A stretch of DNA of 64,000 nt from the NCBI GenBank assembly GCA_024637145.1, contig JAGXFQ010000041.1, positions 62,001-126,000 of the forward strand, read 5' to 3'. Position numbers and translations under genes: made by a program. The notes under the pieces are model-generated. The model saw only the letters and a program-made list of their open reading frames with translations. It did no database searches and had not been told where the DNA came from. The stretch comes from Desulfobulbaceae bacterium (GTDB lineage: Bacteria; Desulfobacterota; Desulfobulbia; Desulfobulbales; SURF-16). This document shows, in pieces, positions 44,147 to 52,380 of this stretch (its first letter is position 1; the number at the start of each line of letters is the position of its first letter).

Positions 44147-44225
44147 TTTTTGGTGGTAAGCGGTCTGCTGGCGTTGCGGCAAAAAAAGCCTGCGCCTGAA
44201 GTGGGACTGTTCCTCCAGGTGAGAA

Positions 44226-44277
44226 GTCACAAAAAAAGGGGAGGACGTTTGCAAACGTCCTCCCCTTTTTTTGTGAC
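44226..44277. terminator. Bidirectional terminator, perfect 52-bp palindrome
   Basis: Arms of 26 bp: gtcac, seven A, ggggaggacg and ttt meet at the centre TTTGCAAA. Seven A on one side and seven T on the other give each strand a U-run, fitting its place between the convergent merR (plus) and sigma54-type regulator (minus) genes. Confidence 0.92.
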
Positions 44278-44297
44278 GGATATCTTTGGCCGCAGAG

Positions 44298-46694
44298 TTA
44301 TGTGCTGTCGTCAGGGGAGATATGGTACCTGCTGATCTTTCGGCGCAACGTGTCCTTGGAGATCCCTAGTTCACGGCAGGTTGCCATCTTTTTCCATTTG
44401 TTTCTGGCCAAAGAGGTGGCAATGGCGCTTTCTTCAATCTCCGCCAGGGAGGGTGAAGATCCTGTGGTGGAGAGCACCGTGGCGGGCCGCCTTTCCTTGT
44501 CGTCAGTGGGGGCAAAAGGTTCAGGTAGATGTTCGGGTTGGATGAAGCCCCCTGGGCAGAGAATAAAGGAATATTCGATGATATTTTCCAGTTCGCGGAT
44601 ATTGCCTGGAAAGTCGTAATGCATGAGGATGGAGAGGGCCTCATCAGAAATCCCGACAATATCCTTGCCCTGCCTGGCACTGAAGGTGGAGGTGAAATGT
44701 TGAATGAGAAGAGGGATATCCTCCATCCTTTCGCGGAGGGGCGGCAGCTGTATCTTGACCACATTGAGACGATAAAAGAGATCTTCGCGGAAGGCATCTT
44801 CCTTGACCAGGGCCTGGAGATCCCTGTTGGTGGCGGTGATGATGCGGACATCTGCCTTGACCGGCTCGTTTGAGCCCAATGGCTCATACACCTTCTGCTG
44901 CAGGACCCTGAGGAGTTTTACCTGGAGAGATGGGGGGATGTCGCCAATTTCATCCAGAAAGATGGTGCCCCCTTCAGCAGCGGCAAAGCGTCCTTTCTTG
45001 TCCTGTTTGGCATCGGTAAAGGCCCCGGCCTTATAGCCGAAAAGTTCTGATTCCAGAAGGGTGTCGGGCAGGGCCCCGCAATTCACCGTGACAAAGGGTT
45101 TGTTGCTGCGCGCTGAGGCATTGTATATCGCCCTGGCCACCAACTCTTTGCCCGTACCGCTGGCCCCCAAAATCAGGACATTGCTGGGGCTGCGGGCAAT
45201 CTCCGGCAGGATGTTGAAGATGCGCTGCATGGATGGGCTCTTTGAGATAATCTCATCAAAGGTGTAGCGCATGGTGAGCTGCTTGCGCAGGCTGTCCAAG
45301 ACGGAAAGGTCGCGGAAGGTTTCCACCCCGCCCAGGACATTTCCTTCATGGTCCAAAAGGGGGGCCGCGCTGATGGAGATGGGCAGGCGCTTCCCTGCCC
45401 TGGTTTCAATGGAAATAGAGCGATTGGTGACGGGTTTGCCGCTGTACATCGACTGGGCGATGGCGCAGGATTTGCCGCAGATGGATGAGTGAAAAACATT
45501 GCTGCAATATTTGCCGATAGCATCGTCGCGGTGCCAGCCGGTGATCAATTCGGCGGCCCTGTTAAAGGAGGTGATCTGCCAGTTGCGGTCCACGGTAAAA
45601 ACCCCGTCAGCAACCGAATCAATGATCATGTCGTTTTTGATGGTGTCCGTGATGTCGCGAAAGGTCTCCACGCCGCCGATGACATTGCCCTCATGATCCA
45701 AGAGGGGGGCGGCACTGATGGAGATGGGAACGGTGGTTCCTTCTTTGCTTTTTATAAAGATGGAACGATCAACAATTTCTTTGCCCAGGTCAATGGCGTG
45801 ATTGAGTATGCATTCTTCGCCACACACTGAAGAGTGAAAGATGTTGCCGCACCGTTTGCCGATGACATCTTCACGTTTCCAGCCGGTAATGGTCTCAGCG
45901 GCGCGATTGAAGGAGGTAATGTGCCAATCCTTATTCACCGTGAAGACGCCGTCGGCAACCGAATCCAGAATGAGATCGTTTTCCATGGTGGCGGTGATGT
46001 CGCGAAAGGTCTCCACGCCGCCAATGACGTTGCCGCCGGGATCAAGGAGAGGGGCCGCAGAGATCGAAATAGGTATTTTGCGGCCATTTTTGGTGGTCAC
46101 ACTCAGGGTGTGATTGACGATGGTATTTTTATCTTGGATGGATTTCGCCAGGCTGCATTGGTCGCCGCACATGCTTGACTGGAAGATCTCCTGGCATTTA
46201 TGGCCCAGCACTTCTTGGCGAGACCAGCCGGTGATAATCTCGGCGGCCTTGTTAAAGGAGGTGATATGCCACTCCCTGTCCACGGTAAAGACGCCATCGG
46301 CAACCGAGTCCATGGCCAGGTCATTGGTGTGGCTTGTGCCTTCCACCTCGCTCAGGGTGATGACCGCCCCGTTTGTGTTGCCGTTTACGTCTGGAATGGG
46401 AATGGCGGCAATGATAACCGCGATGGAGGTCTTGGTGTCAGGGTTGTCAATGACCATTCTGAAGTCAGTCATGGCATGGCCGGAGGCCAAGGGGCCATAA
46501 AGGCTGCACATCTGGGTAAAGCGTTCGTATTTACTAAAGGCTTCCTGGCAATTTTTGCCAATCATCTCCTCTTTTTTGAGGCCCAGCAGCTTTTCGGCGC
46601 CACTGTTAAAGGAGGTGATCTCCCAGTTGTCATTGACCGTGAAGATGGCATCGACAACCTTTGCCTGGATATTTTGCTTAGGGGTATTATTCAT
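44298..46694 (-). CDS. Multi-PAS sigma54-type regulator with altered GAFTGA loop
   Basis: About 798 residues. Four PAS domains in series: the first (IFTVNDNWEITSFN) is followed by three near-identical units of about 125 residues, each with C-x8-C-G-x2-C: HKCQEIFQSSMCGDQC, KRCGNIFHSSVCGEEC, KYCSNVFHSSICGKSC. Then an AAA+ domain: GASGTGKE, ELFGYKAGAFTDA, GGTIFLDEIGD, and a Fis-type helix-turn-helix (MATCRELGISKDTLRRK). The sigma54-contact loop reads GAFTDA, not GAFTGA. No receiver domain is present, so it senses directly. Start uncertain: the ATG at 46694 directly before PAS 1 is taken, but the frame is open to a GTG at 46805. Confidence 0.88.
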   Translation of the reverse strand: MNNTPKQNIQAKVVDAIFTVNDNWEITSFNSGAEKLLGLKKEEMIGKNCQEAFSKYERFTQMCSLYGPLASGHAMTDFRMVIDNPDTKTSIAVIIAAIPIPDVNGNTNGAVITLSEVEGTSHTNDLAMDSVADGVFTVDREWHITSFNKAAEIITGWSRQEVLGHKCQEIFQSSMCGDQCSLAKSIQDKNTIVNHTLSVTTKNGRKIPISISAAPLLDPGGNVIGGVETFRDITATMENDLILDSVADGVFTVNKDWHITSFNRAAETITGWKREDVIGKRCGNIFHSSVCGEECILNHAIDLGKEIVDRSIFIKSKEGTTVPISISAAPLLDHEGNVIGGVETFRDITDTIKNDMIIDSVADGVFTVDRNWQITSFNRAAELITGWHRDDAIGKYCSNVFHSSICGKSCAIAQSMYSGKPVTNRSISIETRAGKRLPISISAAPLLDHEGNVLGGVETFRDLSVLDSLRKQLTMRYTFDEIISKSPSMQRIFNILPEIARSPSNVLILGASGTGKELVARAIYNASARSNKPFVTVNCGALPDTLLESELFGYKAGAFTDAKQDKKGRFAAAEGGTIFLDEIGDIPPSLQVKLLRVLQQKVYEPLGSNEPVKADVRIITATNRDLQALVKEDAFREDLFYRLNVVKIQLPPLRERMEDIPLLIQHFTSTFSARQGKDIVGISDEALSILMHYDFPGNIRELENIIEYSFILCPGGFIQPEHLPEPFAPTDDKERRPATVLSTTGSSPSLAEIEESAIATSLARNKWKKMATCRELGISKDTLRRKISRYHISPDDST

Positions 46695-46884
46695 GAGGGG
46701 TAGTTGCTGTGGCGAAACAGATCTTGCTGCTGCATACTGGGGAAAAAAAACGGGTGGGAAGATCATGTTGTCAGCAGAAATGGTCAGCTGATCTTTACAG
46801 GTCACTTTAGTCGTTCAGGCCCCGCTGGTCAACGAACTTTGCTCTTTGTGGGAAAAGAGGAGATCTTGGGCGAAGGGGATTTGC

Positions 46885-47250
46885 TCAAATCATGGTGAGT
46901 GGGGGGTGCTGCCTGCTGTGGCAGGCAATAAACTCCTGGAGTTTTATTTTTTGCTCCTCTGAAAGGGATCCGAATTTCAGGGCATGGCGCCAGCGGTGGC
47001 TGTTGTCTGGGTTCACTTCTTCAGGGTAAAGAAGGGAGCAGGGGATCTGTTCAATGAGCAGGGTGGAGTTGTCAAGAAGAAGATCGATCTTGAAGGCGCC
47101 TGTTGGCCAGTTGTTGCCGGTAAGATGATGAAAGGATAATCCTTTTATGCTGATGTCGATCAATTCTCCTGATCCGTCAGGGCAAAAGAGAAGGGATTGG
47201 TCGTTAATTTCAACGCGGTCTTCGTGGCGGTCGGGGAGGGCTCTCTCCAT
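46885..47250 (-). CDS. PilZ-domain c-di-GMP-binding protein
   Basis: 121 residues. The c-di-GMP signature is visible as R-x3-R (RHEDR) near the start and D-x-S-x2-G (DISIKGLSF) about 25 residues later, followed by the beta-barrel strands (FKIDLLLDN, IPCSLLYPEE, RHALKFGSLSEEQ). The ATG at 47250 has CAGGAGA upstream, better than the ATG at 47283. It lies just upstream of the multi-PAS regulator on the same strand, 190 bp away, so the two may be co-regulated. Target process unknown. Confidence 0.85.
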   Translation of the reverse strand: MERALPDRHEDRVEINDQSLLFCPDGSGELIDISIKGLSFHHLTGNNWPTGAFKIDLLLDNSTLLIEQIPCSLLYPEEVNPDNSHRWRHALKFGSLSEEQKIKLQEFIACHSRQHPPLTMI

Positions 47251-47707
47251 GGCAGTTCTCCTGAGGGGAAAAGGCGTATTCATGGCTCATCTTGAGCAGC
47301 GTATTTATACTAAAATAAGTAAGAACAAAAAAGTCAAAAAAATTTCTTATTTAATTGAAGTTCTTGCTCAATTTAGTGGTATGGCTGTGGAGATAATGCC
47401 TTGAGGTTTGTAGGCGGCGGCACCCTGTTTTGGAGAAAATATTCTTGACAGTGGCCCTCTTTTATGCTTGCATGCATGGCGCAAACTACACATGTGTAGT
47501 TTGCAATAATGTCACCATTGGGTCCATTGTCAAAGGCTCAGCCTTTTTGAGGTTCAAGATCTAAGGGTGTGACGGATGTCGGGGTGGTGGATTTCAATGT
47601 CACTACCTGACATGGCCCAGGTGTCGTATTTGGTCTCGGTCTGTTCAGGTGGTTATGGTTCTGAGGTGTGTAAACATGAAGTTATCTTACTTATAAGGGA
47701 GTAACGA
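47251..47707. other. Intergenic region upstream of the ferredoxin/triheme operon
   Basis: About 450 bp between the divergent PilZ gene and the ferredoxin gene. The notable element is the 24-bp palindrome at 47481-47504. A TTGACA box at 47445-47450 lies just upstream but no well-spaced -10 box is evident. A frame at 47147-47404 on the plus strand overlaps the PilZ gene and is not supported. Confidence 0.45.
47481..47504. promoter_or_regulatory. 24-bp palindrome, candidate operator
   Basis: GCAAACTACA-CATG-TGTAGTTTGC is a perfect dyad, 204 bp before the ferredoxin gene and 230 bp after the PilZ start. Its lack of a loop and of a T-run favours a protein-binding site over a terminator. MerR-type proteins bind such dyads, but no link is shown. 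Confidence 0.55.
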
Positions 47708-48466
47708 ATGAAAGTTAAAGATTTGGAGAAGCTCGAAAATGAGGGAGTAGAGGCGCTACCTTCTGAAGAGCGGCGTCGTTTTTTGCAATTCGGCCTTTCT
47801 GTTACGGGGGTCTTTTTGGGTGGAACTGTCCTCTCTCTGACCTCGGCAAGAAATGCTCAGGGTGCCTTGGGCGGCATGCGTCCTGCTACCAAATTTCCCT
47901 ATAGTCCTCATTATACAATGGTTATGCGTCAGAATCATTGTATTGACTGCGAACGTTGCCTGGTGGCATGTAAAAAAACCAATCATGTTCCTGCCTATGG
48001 TTATCGTACGACAATCCTTGAGCAGGAGCGTCCCATTGGTCCTGATCAGAATGAAAGAATCTTTATGCCCGTTCTGTGTAACCAGTGCAACCGGCCTCCC
48101 TGCGTCCGTGTTTGCCCGACCTCTGCTACCTATAAGGATAAGGTGACCGGTATTGTCATGATGGATTATAAGCGTTGTATTGGCTGCAAGACCTGTATGG
48201 CAGCCTGTCCTTATAATGCCCGTTATTTCAAAGAGGAAAACAGGGCTGTTGATAAATGTAACTTCTGTGCCGATACCAAGCTCAAAGAATCCAACGGTAA
48301 GATCACCGCCTGTGCTGAGGCCTGTCCCGCTGGCGTTCGTGTCTTTGGAGATCTTACTGATTCCACCAGTAAGGCCTATAAGCTGATTCATGCCCCGGAA
48401 AAGGTTGTTTGGGTCCTGCGTCCGGAGACCGGTGCCCTTCCTAATGTTTTCTATATGAACGACTAG
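47708..48466 (+). CDS. Tat-exported 4Fe-4S protein, DsrO/NrfC-like
   Basis: 252 residues. The Tat signal ERRRFLQFGL lies at about 22-31. Four cluster motifs follow: CIDCERCLVAC, CNQCNRPPCVRVC, CIGCKTCMAAC, and CNFC...CAEAC, typical of four-cluster electron-transfer subunits such as DsrO, NrfC and PsrB. Unlike the HybA-like protein at 35273 it has no C-terminal membrane anchor. It is followed by a triheme cytochrome and, 1.8 kb on, by a NrfD protein, giving the J, O and P types of the DsrMKJOP complex without M and K. AAGGGAG precedes the ATG. Confidence 0.9.
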   Translation: MKVKDLEKLENEGVEALPSEERRRFLQFGLSVTGVFLGGTVLSLTSARNAQGALGGMRPATKFPYSPHYTMVMRQNHCIDCERCLVACKKTNHVPAYGYRTTILEQERPIGPDQNERIFMPVLCNQCNRPPCVRVCPTSATYKDKVTGIVMMDYKRCIGCKTCMAACPYNARYFKEENRAVDKCNFCADTKLKESNGKITACAEACPAGVRVFGDLTDSTSKAYKLIHAPEKVVWVLRPETGALPNVFYMND

Positions 48467-48608
48467 GCACTCTTGTTCTGGTAATTGTATAGGGTTATTT
48501 TTTTTCAATAGAGCGGAAAAGATTCGATCTTGTCGTTTTTCCTGGGTCGATTTACTTAGCAGGTGTTTCAGGGTTGGAATATCTGCTAAAACATACATGA
48601 GGAATGCA

Positions 48609-49043
48609 ATGAAATTTAATGATAAGAGCGCTCAGAGCTTGTTGACTATTTTGGTGTTTGGCGCAGTCCTATTCTTCAGTGCCGGCCACGCGGTTGGTGA
48701 AGAGTATGATGAGGATACCTATGGTCCAGAAGAGCCCATTATTTTTGTGAAACCAGTTAAGGCCGTTGATTTTTCTCACAAGGTCCACACCATGGGGGCG
48801 GGACTTGAATGTGACAGCTGTCATGATGATATTTTTGAAATGGAAGCTGGTGCTGCTGAGCAGAATGATGATTTCACCATGGAGTCATTGTATGACGGCA
48901 AGTATTGCGGTGCGTGTCATGATGGGGAGATGGCCTTTGCCTCCAATAAGCGCTGTACCTTCTGCCATATCGGCGTAAAAGGTTATGAGCGCCTTCAGGG
49001 TGACGGTGGCGCTGCTGATAACGGTCATGGCGGTGGTCATTAA
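48609..49043 (+). CDS. Periplasmic triheme cytochrome c
   Basis: 144 residues. Signal peptide (about 1-29, ending GHAVG), then a c7-like triheme domain with CDSCH, CGACH and CTFCH, and VDFSHKVHTMG, whose histidines are probable distal ligands. The tail is rich in Gly and His (GHGGGH). The ATG at 48609 is preferred, with GAGGA 6 bases upstream; an ATG at 48597 is possible. It follows the Tat ferredoxin by 142 bp and is closed by a strong terminator, so the two form a unit that should move electrons in the periplasm. Confidence 0.88.
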   Translation: MKFNDKSAQSLLTILVFGAVLFFSAGHAVGEEYDEDTYGPEEPIIFVKPVKAVDFSHKVHTMGAGLECDSCHDDIFEMEAGAAEQNDDFTMESLYDGKYCGACHDGEMAFASNKRCTFCHIGVKGYERLQGDGGAADNGHGGGH

Positions 49044-49076
49044 GGACCTTTCTGGCGGCTGATGTGCTGCTTGCTC

Positions 49077-49113
49077 AAGGCATGGTGACATTCTGGTCAC
49101 CATGCCTTTTTTT
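49077..49113 (+). terminator. Terminator after the triheme cytochrome
   Basis: Stem aaggcatggtga / tcaccatgcctt around a short loop, followed by seven T. Confidence 0.92.
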
Positions 49114-49938
49114 ACTTTTTCACCCCCTCCTCTTGTGGTGCGTGGGTCTCTTCTCTCTTTCTTCTTCCGCTCCTCTCTTTGCTCGCGCCCTGGCGCTTTT
49201 TTGCTCTTGTCTTGTAAGCTCCCCTGTGCAAGATAACCTCTAAACGAGAGGAGGGCGTTTCTGGTCCATTCTTGTAAAAAGTCATTTTCATGTTTTGGTA
49301 ATTTCAACGGCAGTTCACCCGTAAGCTCCCAGGGCTTTTGCGGTGGTTTTATGCTGGCCCAGGGCGGTGCCTTTTATGACAAATACCTGCGATCTCATTG
49401 TAGAAATTTGTTAGAGCCAGGGGCATTCTCCTGCCTGGCATGCCTCCTGTGCCGCCCTTACGCGGCGATGAATGGTCTCTCTGTGTGTGGCGCAACGTGC
49501 GCCTGTTCACAGTGGTCTTAGTTGTATCCATCTGTTTTTGTGTATTTTGTGTCTGGCGTAGTTTGCCGGATAGGCGTCTCTCTTTGGCCCCTGTGCGGCA
49601 ATATCCGGCTATATTGCCATCAATCAGGGCGCATGTTGCGTTGTGTGTCCGGGGGCTGATGACGCAACATGCGCCTTCAGTTGTAAATAATATATAAACT
49701 TGAGTTGTAGTTTTATGCTGTAAAGAAATATTTATACTGAAACCTTTCAACGATAGTATGGGGGGTTATGGCGTTTGGGCTGGGGAATTGCAGAGTTTTC
49801 GTCCGGTCTGGCATATCATTTGCTAGATAACAAGACAACAAAGAAAACAGGTAGCAACCTGAAACGAGAAATACCCCTTTCAAGCGGCCCTGGTGATTAC
49901 CTACCATATATCACCAGGGAAAAAACAGGAGGCCGGTC
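49114..49938. other. Intergenic region rich in inverted repeats
   Basis: About 825 bp with no supportable gene. Related motifs occur three times: GGCGCAACGTGCGCC near 49488-49502, GCGCATGTTGCG at 49629-49640 and its complement CGCAACATGCGC at 49663-49674. Another pair, GCCGGATA / TATCCGGC, spans about 49567-49604. Frames in this stretch follow the repeats and have no ribosome-binding sites. Confidence 0.5.
49629..49674. repeat. Inverted repeat, 12-bp perfect arms
   Basis: GCGCATGTTGCG and CGCAACATGCGC around a 22-base loop, with a third related copy (cgcaacgtgcgcc) about 140 bp upstream. No T-run follows. Confidence 0.75.
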
Positions 49939-50172
49939 ATGAGCACCTTGATACATCTGCTCAGTAAAAACCAGGGATTAAGAGGGAAGGCATATTGGCT
50001 TGCGGGTCTTGGCAAGCGTTTTGCCCGCTTAAGCGAGGCCTTTTGGTTTGTGACCTCTCTGGTGCTCTTTGTGGTTCTCGGTCCTTTTTCAGCCATTGTC
50101 GCCCTGATTGCTCTCGGCTCCTTGGCCAGAAAAGACCAGACCAAAGATTTGCAGAGACCGGCTAAGTGCTGA
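49939..50172 (+). CDS. 77-residue membrane protein before NrfD module D
   Basis: A small protein with a basic, amphipathic N-terminus (1-32), one or two closely packed membrane helices (about 36-62, FVTSLVLFVVLGPFSAIVAL) and a charged tail. CAGGAGG six bases before the ATG strongly supports it. I do not recognise the family. It lies 132 bp before the NrfD gene at 50305, mirroring the 41-residue membrane protein before the NrfD gene at 42415, and could be an accessory subunit of that complex. Confidence 0.68.
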   Translation: MSTLIHLLSKNQGLRGKAYWLAGLGKRFARLSEAFWFVTSLVLFVVLGPFSAIVALIALGSLARKDQTKDLQRPAKC

Positions 50173-50304
50173 TCTGCTTGATGTCATCAGGACTAGGTGG
50201 CGGCCTGCCTGGTCATGATGACTGTCGCTTGGGAGATGTAAAAAGCAATGTAGCCAGAGCGGCTACCCAAATAAGCTGTTTATCAATTTAGAGGAGGAAT
50301 CAAA

Positions 50305-51489
50305 ATGGCTAACGGATTTTCACTAGCCGCCGTGGCGGAACCAGAGGTGGCAACACCTAGAATCAACATGGTAACAGGTCTTTTTGCTCTGCTTGCTGTG
50401 TCAGGCATTTTGGCAGGTCTGTATGCGTTCTACGCTGGCCACCATAATATGTACAACAACACACGGGAAATGCCCTGGGGGATTCTGATTTCCTCCTATG
50501 CTTTTTTCGCAATAACCTCAACAGGCCTTTGTCTCTTGGCCGCCATCAGCCATATCTTTGGTGGGAATAAGCTGGCTCCTCTGGCAAACAGGATGGTCTG
50601 GCTCTCCATTATCACCATCATCGGCGCCTTCACCCTCATCGGCATGGAAATTGAAAACCCTCATCGGATGTTGATCTATAACATCCTGAGCCCAAATCTC
50701 ACTTCCAACATCTGGTGGATGGGCACCCTTTACGGTATGGCTGTCGGCTTTATGCTCCTTGAGTTCTTCCTTATTCTCAACAAGCAGTATAAGATCGCCA
50801 TTACCCTGGGTGTTCTCGGCGCCCTTGCCGAGGTTGCCGCCAACACCAATCTGGGGGCGGTTTTTTCAACGCTTTCCGCGCATCCTTTCTGGTACGGTTC
50901 TCAGCTGCCTATTTATTTCCTTGCCAGTGCCTTTATGTCCGGTGCTGCGGCAGCCATCCTTTTTACCAGCATGGCTTTCAAGATTCGTCATCGTGAAGTG
51001 GATAGCACCACCATGGCTGCTCTGCAGTCTGCCGGCAAGGTCCTCACCCTGACCCTTTTCCTAGTCGCTGTGGCCACGGCCTGGAGATTCATCTCCTTCT
51101 TCGTGGGCGGTGCTGAAGGCGGTCGTGTGGCTGCCTTGGCCCTTACCTCTGGACCTCTGGCCATCAACTTCTGGATTTTTGAGATCCTCATCGGCCTGGC
51201 CTTCCCCTTGGGTCTTCTGGCTATGACCAAGTTAAAGAGTGTACCTGCCATGACCCTGGCAGCCTTGATGACCCTGGTTGGTCAGTTTTTCGCCCGCTAT
51301 GACTTGGTTATCGCCGGTCAGATGGTGCCCCACTATGCTGGTTGGGATAATCTTCCCACCTACTTCAGCTATGTCCCTTCTGTTTCTGAGTTCATGGTTG
51401 TTTTGGCCGGCATCGGCGTGGTTGGCGCCACCTTCCTGCTGGGTGAGCGATTCTTCGGTCGTGCCTTTGACGACCATGGCTCTCACTAA
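50305..51489 (+). CDS. NrfD-family membrane protein, module D
   Basis: 394 residues, about ten membrane helices, paralogue of the protein at 42415: shared landmarks are NTREMPWGIL, STGLCLLAAISHIFGG, GMEIENPHRMLIYN, NIWWMGTLYG, NTNLGAVF and ARYDLVIAGQMVPH. DsrP/PsrC-like quinone-reactive subunit. Together with the Tat ferredoxin (47708) and triheme cytochrome (48609) it could make a DsrJOP-like complex passing electrons between menaquinol and periplasm. GAGGAGG precedes the ATG. Followed by a hairpin and a MerR gene, as in module B. Confidence 0.88.
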   Translation: MANGFSLAAVAEPEVATPRINMVTGLFALLAVSGILAGLYAFYAGHHNMYNNTREMPWGILISSYAFFAITSTGLCLLAAISHIFGGNKLAPLANRMVWLSIITIIGAFTLIGMEIENPHRMLIYNILSPNLTSNIWWMGTLYGMAVGFMLLEFFLILNKQYKIAITLGVLGALAEVAANTNLGAVFSTLSAHPFWYGSQLPIYFLASAFMSGAAAAILFTSMAFKIRHREVDSTTMAALQSAGKVLTLTLFLVAVATAWRFISFFVGGAEGGRVAALALTSGPLAINFWIFEILIGLAFPLGLLAMTKLKSVPAMTLAALMTLVGQFFARYDLVIAGQMVPHYAGWDNLPTYFSYVPSVSEFMVVLAGIGVVGATFLLGERFFGRAFDDHGSH

Positions 51490-51524
51490 GGGCAGCTGTA
51501 GCTCCTAGAGTTCTTTTGGAAAGC

Positions 51525-51561
51525 AGACGGAGAATCTGCTGTACGAGCAGGTTCTCCGTCT
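51525..51561. promoter_or_regulatory. Hairpin between NrfD (module D) and its MerR gene
   Basis: A 15-16-bp stem (agacggagaatctgct with agcaggttctccgtct, one T-G pair) around a 5-base loop, between the NrfD stop and the MerR ribosome-binding site. Same position as the hairpin at 43632-43670. Confidence 0.6.
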
Positions 51562-51590
51562 CACTCAAACCCCAAAAAAGGGAAGGCATC

Positions 51591-51962
51591 ATGCTCTCAG
51601 ACAATAAAGCTATCTTTACAATCGGTGTTGCGGCAAAGATGCTGGAGGTGCACCCGCGGACCCTGCGAATCTACGAGCAGGAGGGTCTGATCAGACCTGT
51701 CAGAAAGGGGAAATGGCGTTATTTTACCATGGATGATCTCAAGTGGGTCGAGTGTTTGCGTAGCATGATTCACGACAAAGGTATTTCCATTGCCGCCATT
51801 AAAAAGCTGCTGCAATATACCCCCTGTTGGAATATCGCTGAATGTTCTTTTGAAAAGCGCAAGCAGTGTACCGCCTTTATGTCCAGTGGCCTGGTACCCA
51901 AAAAAATCGAGCTTGAGCAACCCAAAAAGATTGCCAGCTCCGATGGCGATGTGGCTGTCTAG
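51591..51962 (+). CDS. MerR/HspR-like regulator with cysteine motif, module D
   Basis: 123 residues. FTIGVAAKMLEVHPRTLRIYEQEGLIRP and WRYFTMDDLKWVECLRSMIHDKGIS match the module B regulator closely. The C-terminal motif is YTPCWNIAECSFEKRKQC, i.e. P-C-W-x3-E-C and a further Cys eight residues on. It lacks the long basic tail of its paralogue. ATG at 51591 follows GGGAAGG. It probably responds to a redox or metal signal and controls the NrfD genes; this is inference from position and cysteine pattern. Confidence 0.86.
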   Translation: MLSDNKAIFTIGVAAKMLEVHPRTLRIYEQEGLIRPVRKGKWRYFTMDDLKWVECLRSMIHDKGISIAAIKKLLQYTPCWNIAECSFEKRKQCTAFMSSGLVPKKIELEQPKKIASSDGDVAV

Positions 51963-52380
51963 TTCTTTTTTGAGCAGGCAGTCGCTTGCCTCCTTTCCCT
52001 TCTTTGCCTATTCTTCGTCAATTGCCCTGAGTTCTCCTCTGTGTAAGGGCCTCTTCTTGGCCAACTTCCCTCTCCTCTTTTATTGATAACCACAGCCTGG
52101 GGAGCCCGGGCTGTTTGAGGAGTTTTGGTCTTCTCCCTGCTCTGTGAAAAACCTTTTGTTCCCTGGGTTAATTAGGCGTAAGGTCGTGGGACTGCGACGC
52201 ACCGTGGGTCAAATAACAAGAAGCACCAACCCCGTCTCCTTTTTCAGCCCAAGGCCACAATGGCTAGGAAGCCTTTTTTTTTCTTGAGGGCGTGGAGGTT
52301 GGTGTCATATTTATCAGAAAACAGTATGGTCTGACTTTGGTTTTTGAGAAAGGATTTGCTTTCAGCTATGGAGGGGGATA
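51963..52380. other. Intergenic region
   Basis: About 420 bp. Contains a cagcc...gggctg hairpin near 52092-52112 and several pyrimidine-rich stretches. No frame with a ribosome-binding site was found before 52381. Confidence 0.4.

Noticed and set aside
47453-47471. Sigma54-like promoter before the ferredoxin gene
   Set aside because: Spacing between GG and GC is 11 bases; not functional by known rules.
49487-49674. Integron attC-like site
   Set aside because: The inverted motifs do not contain the required RYYYAAC / GTTRRRY core, and no integrase is present.
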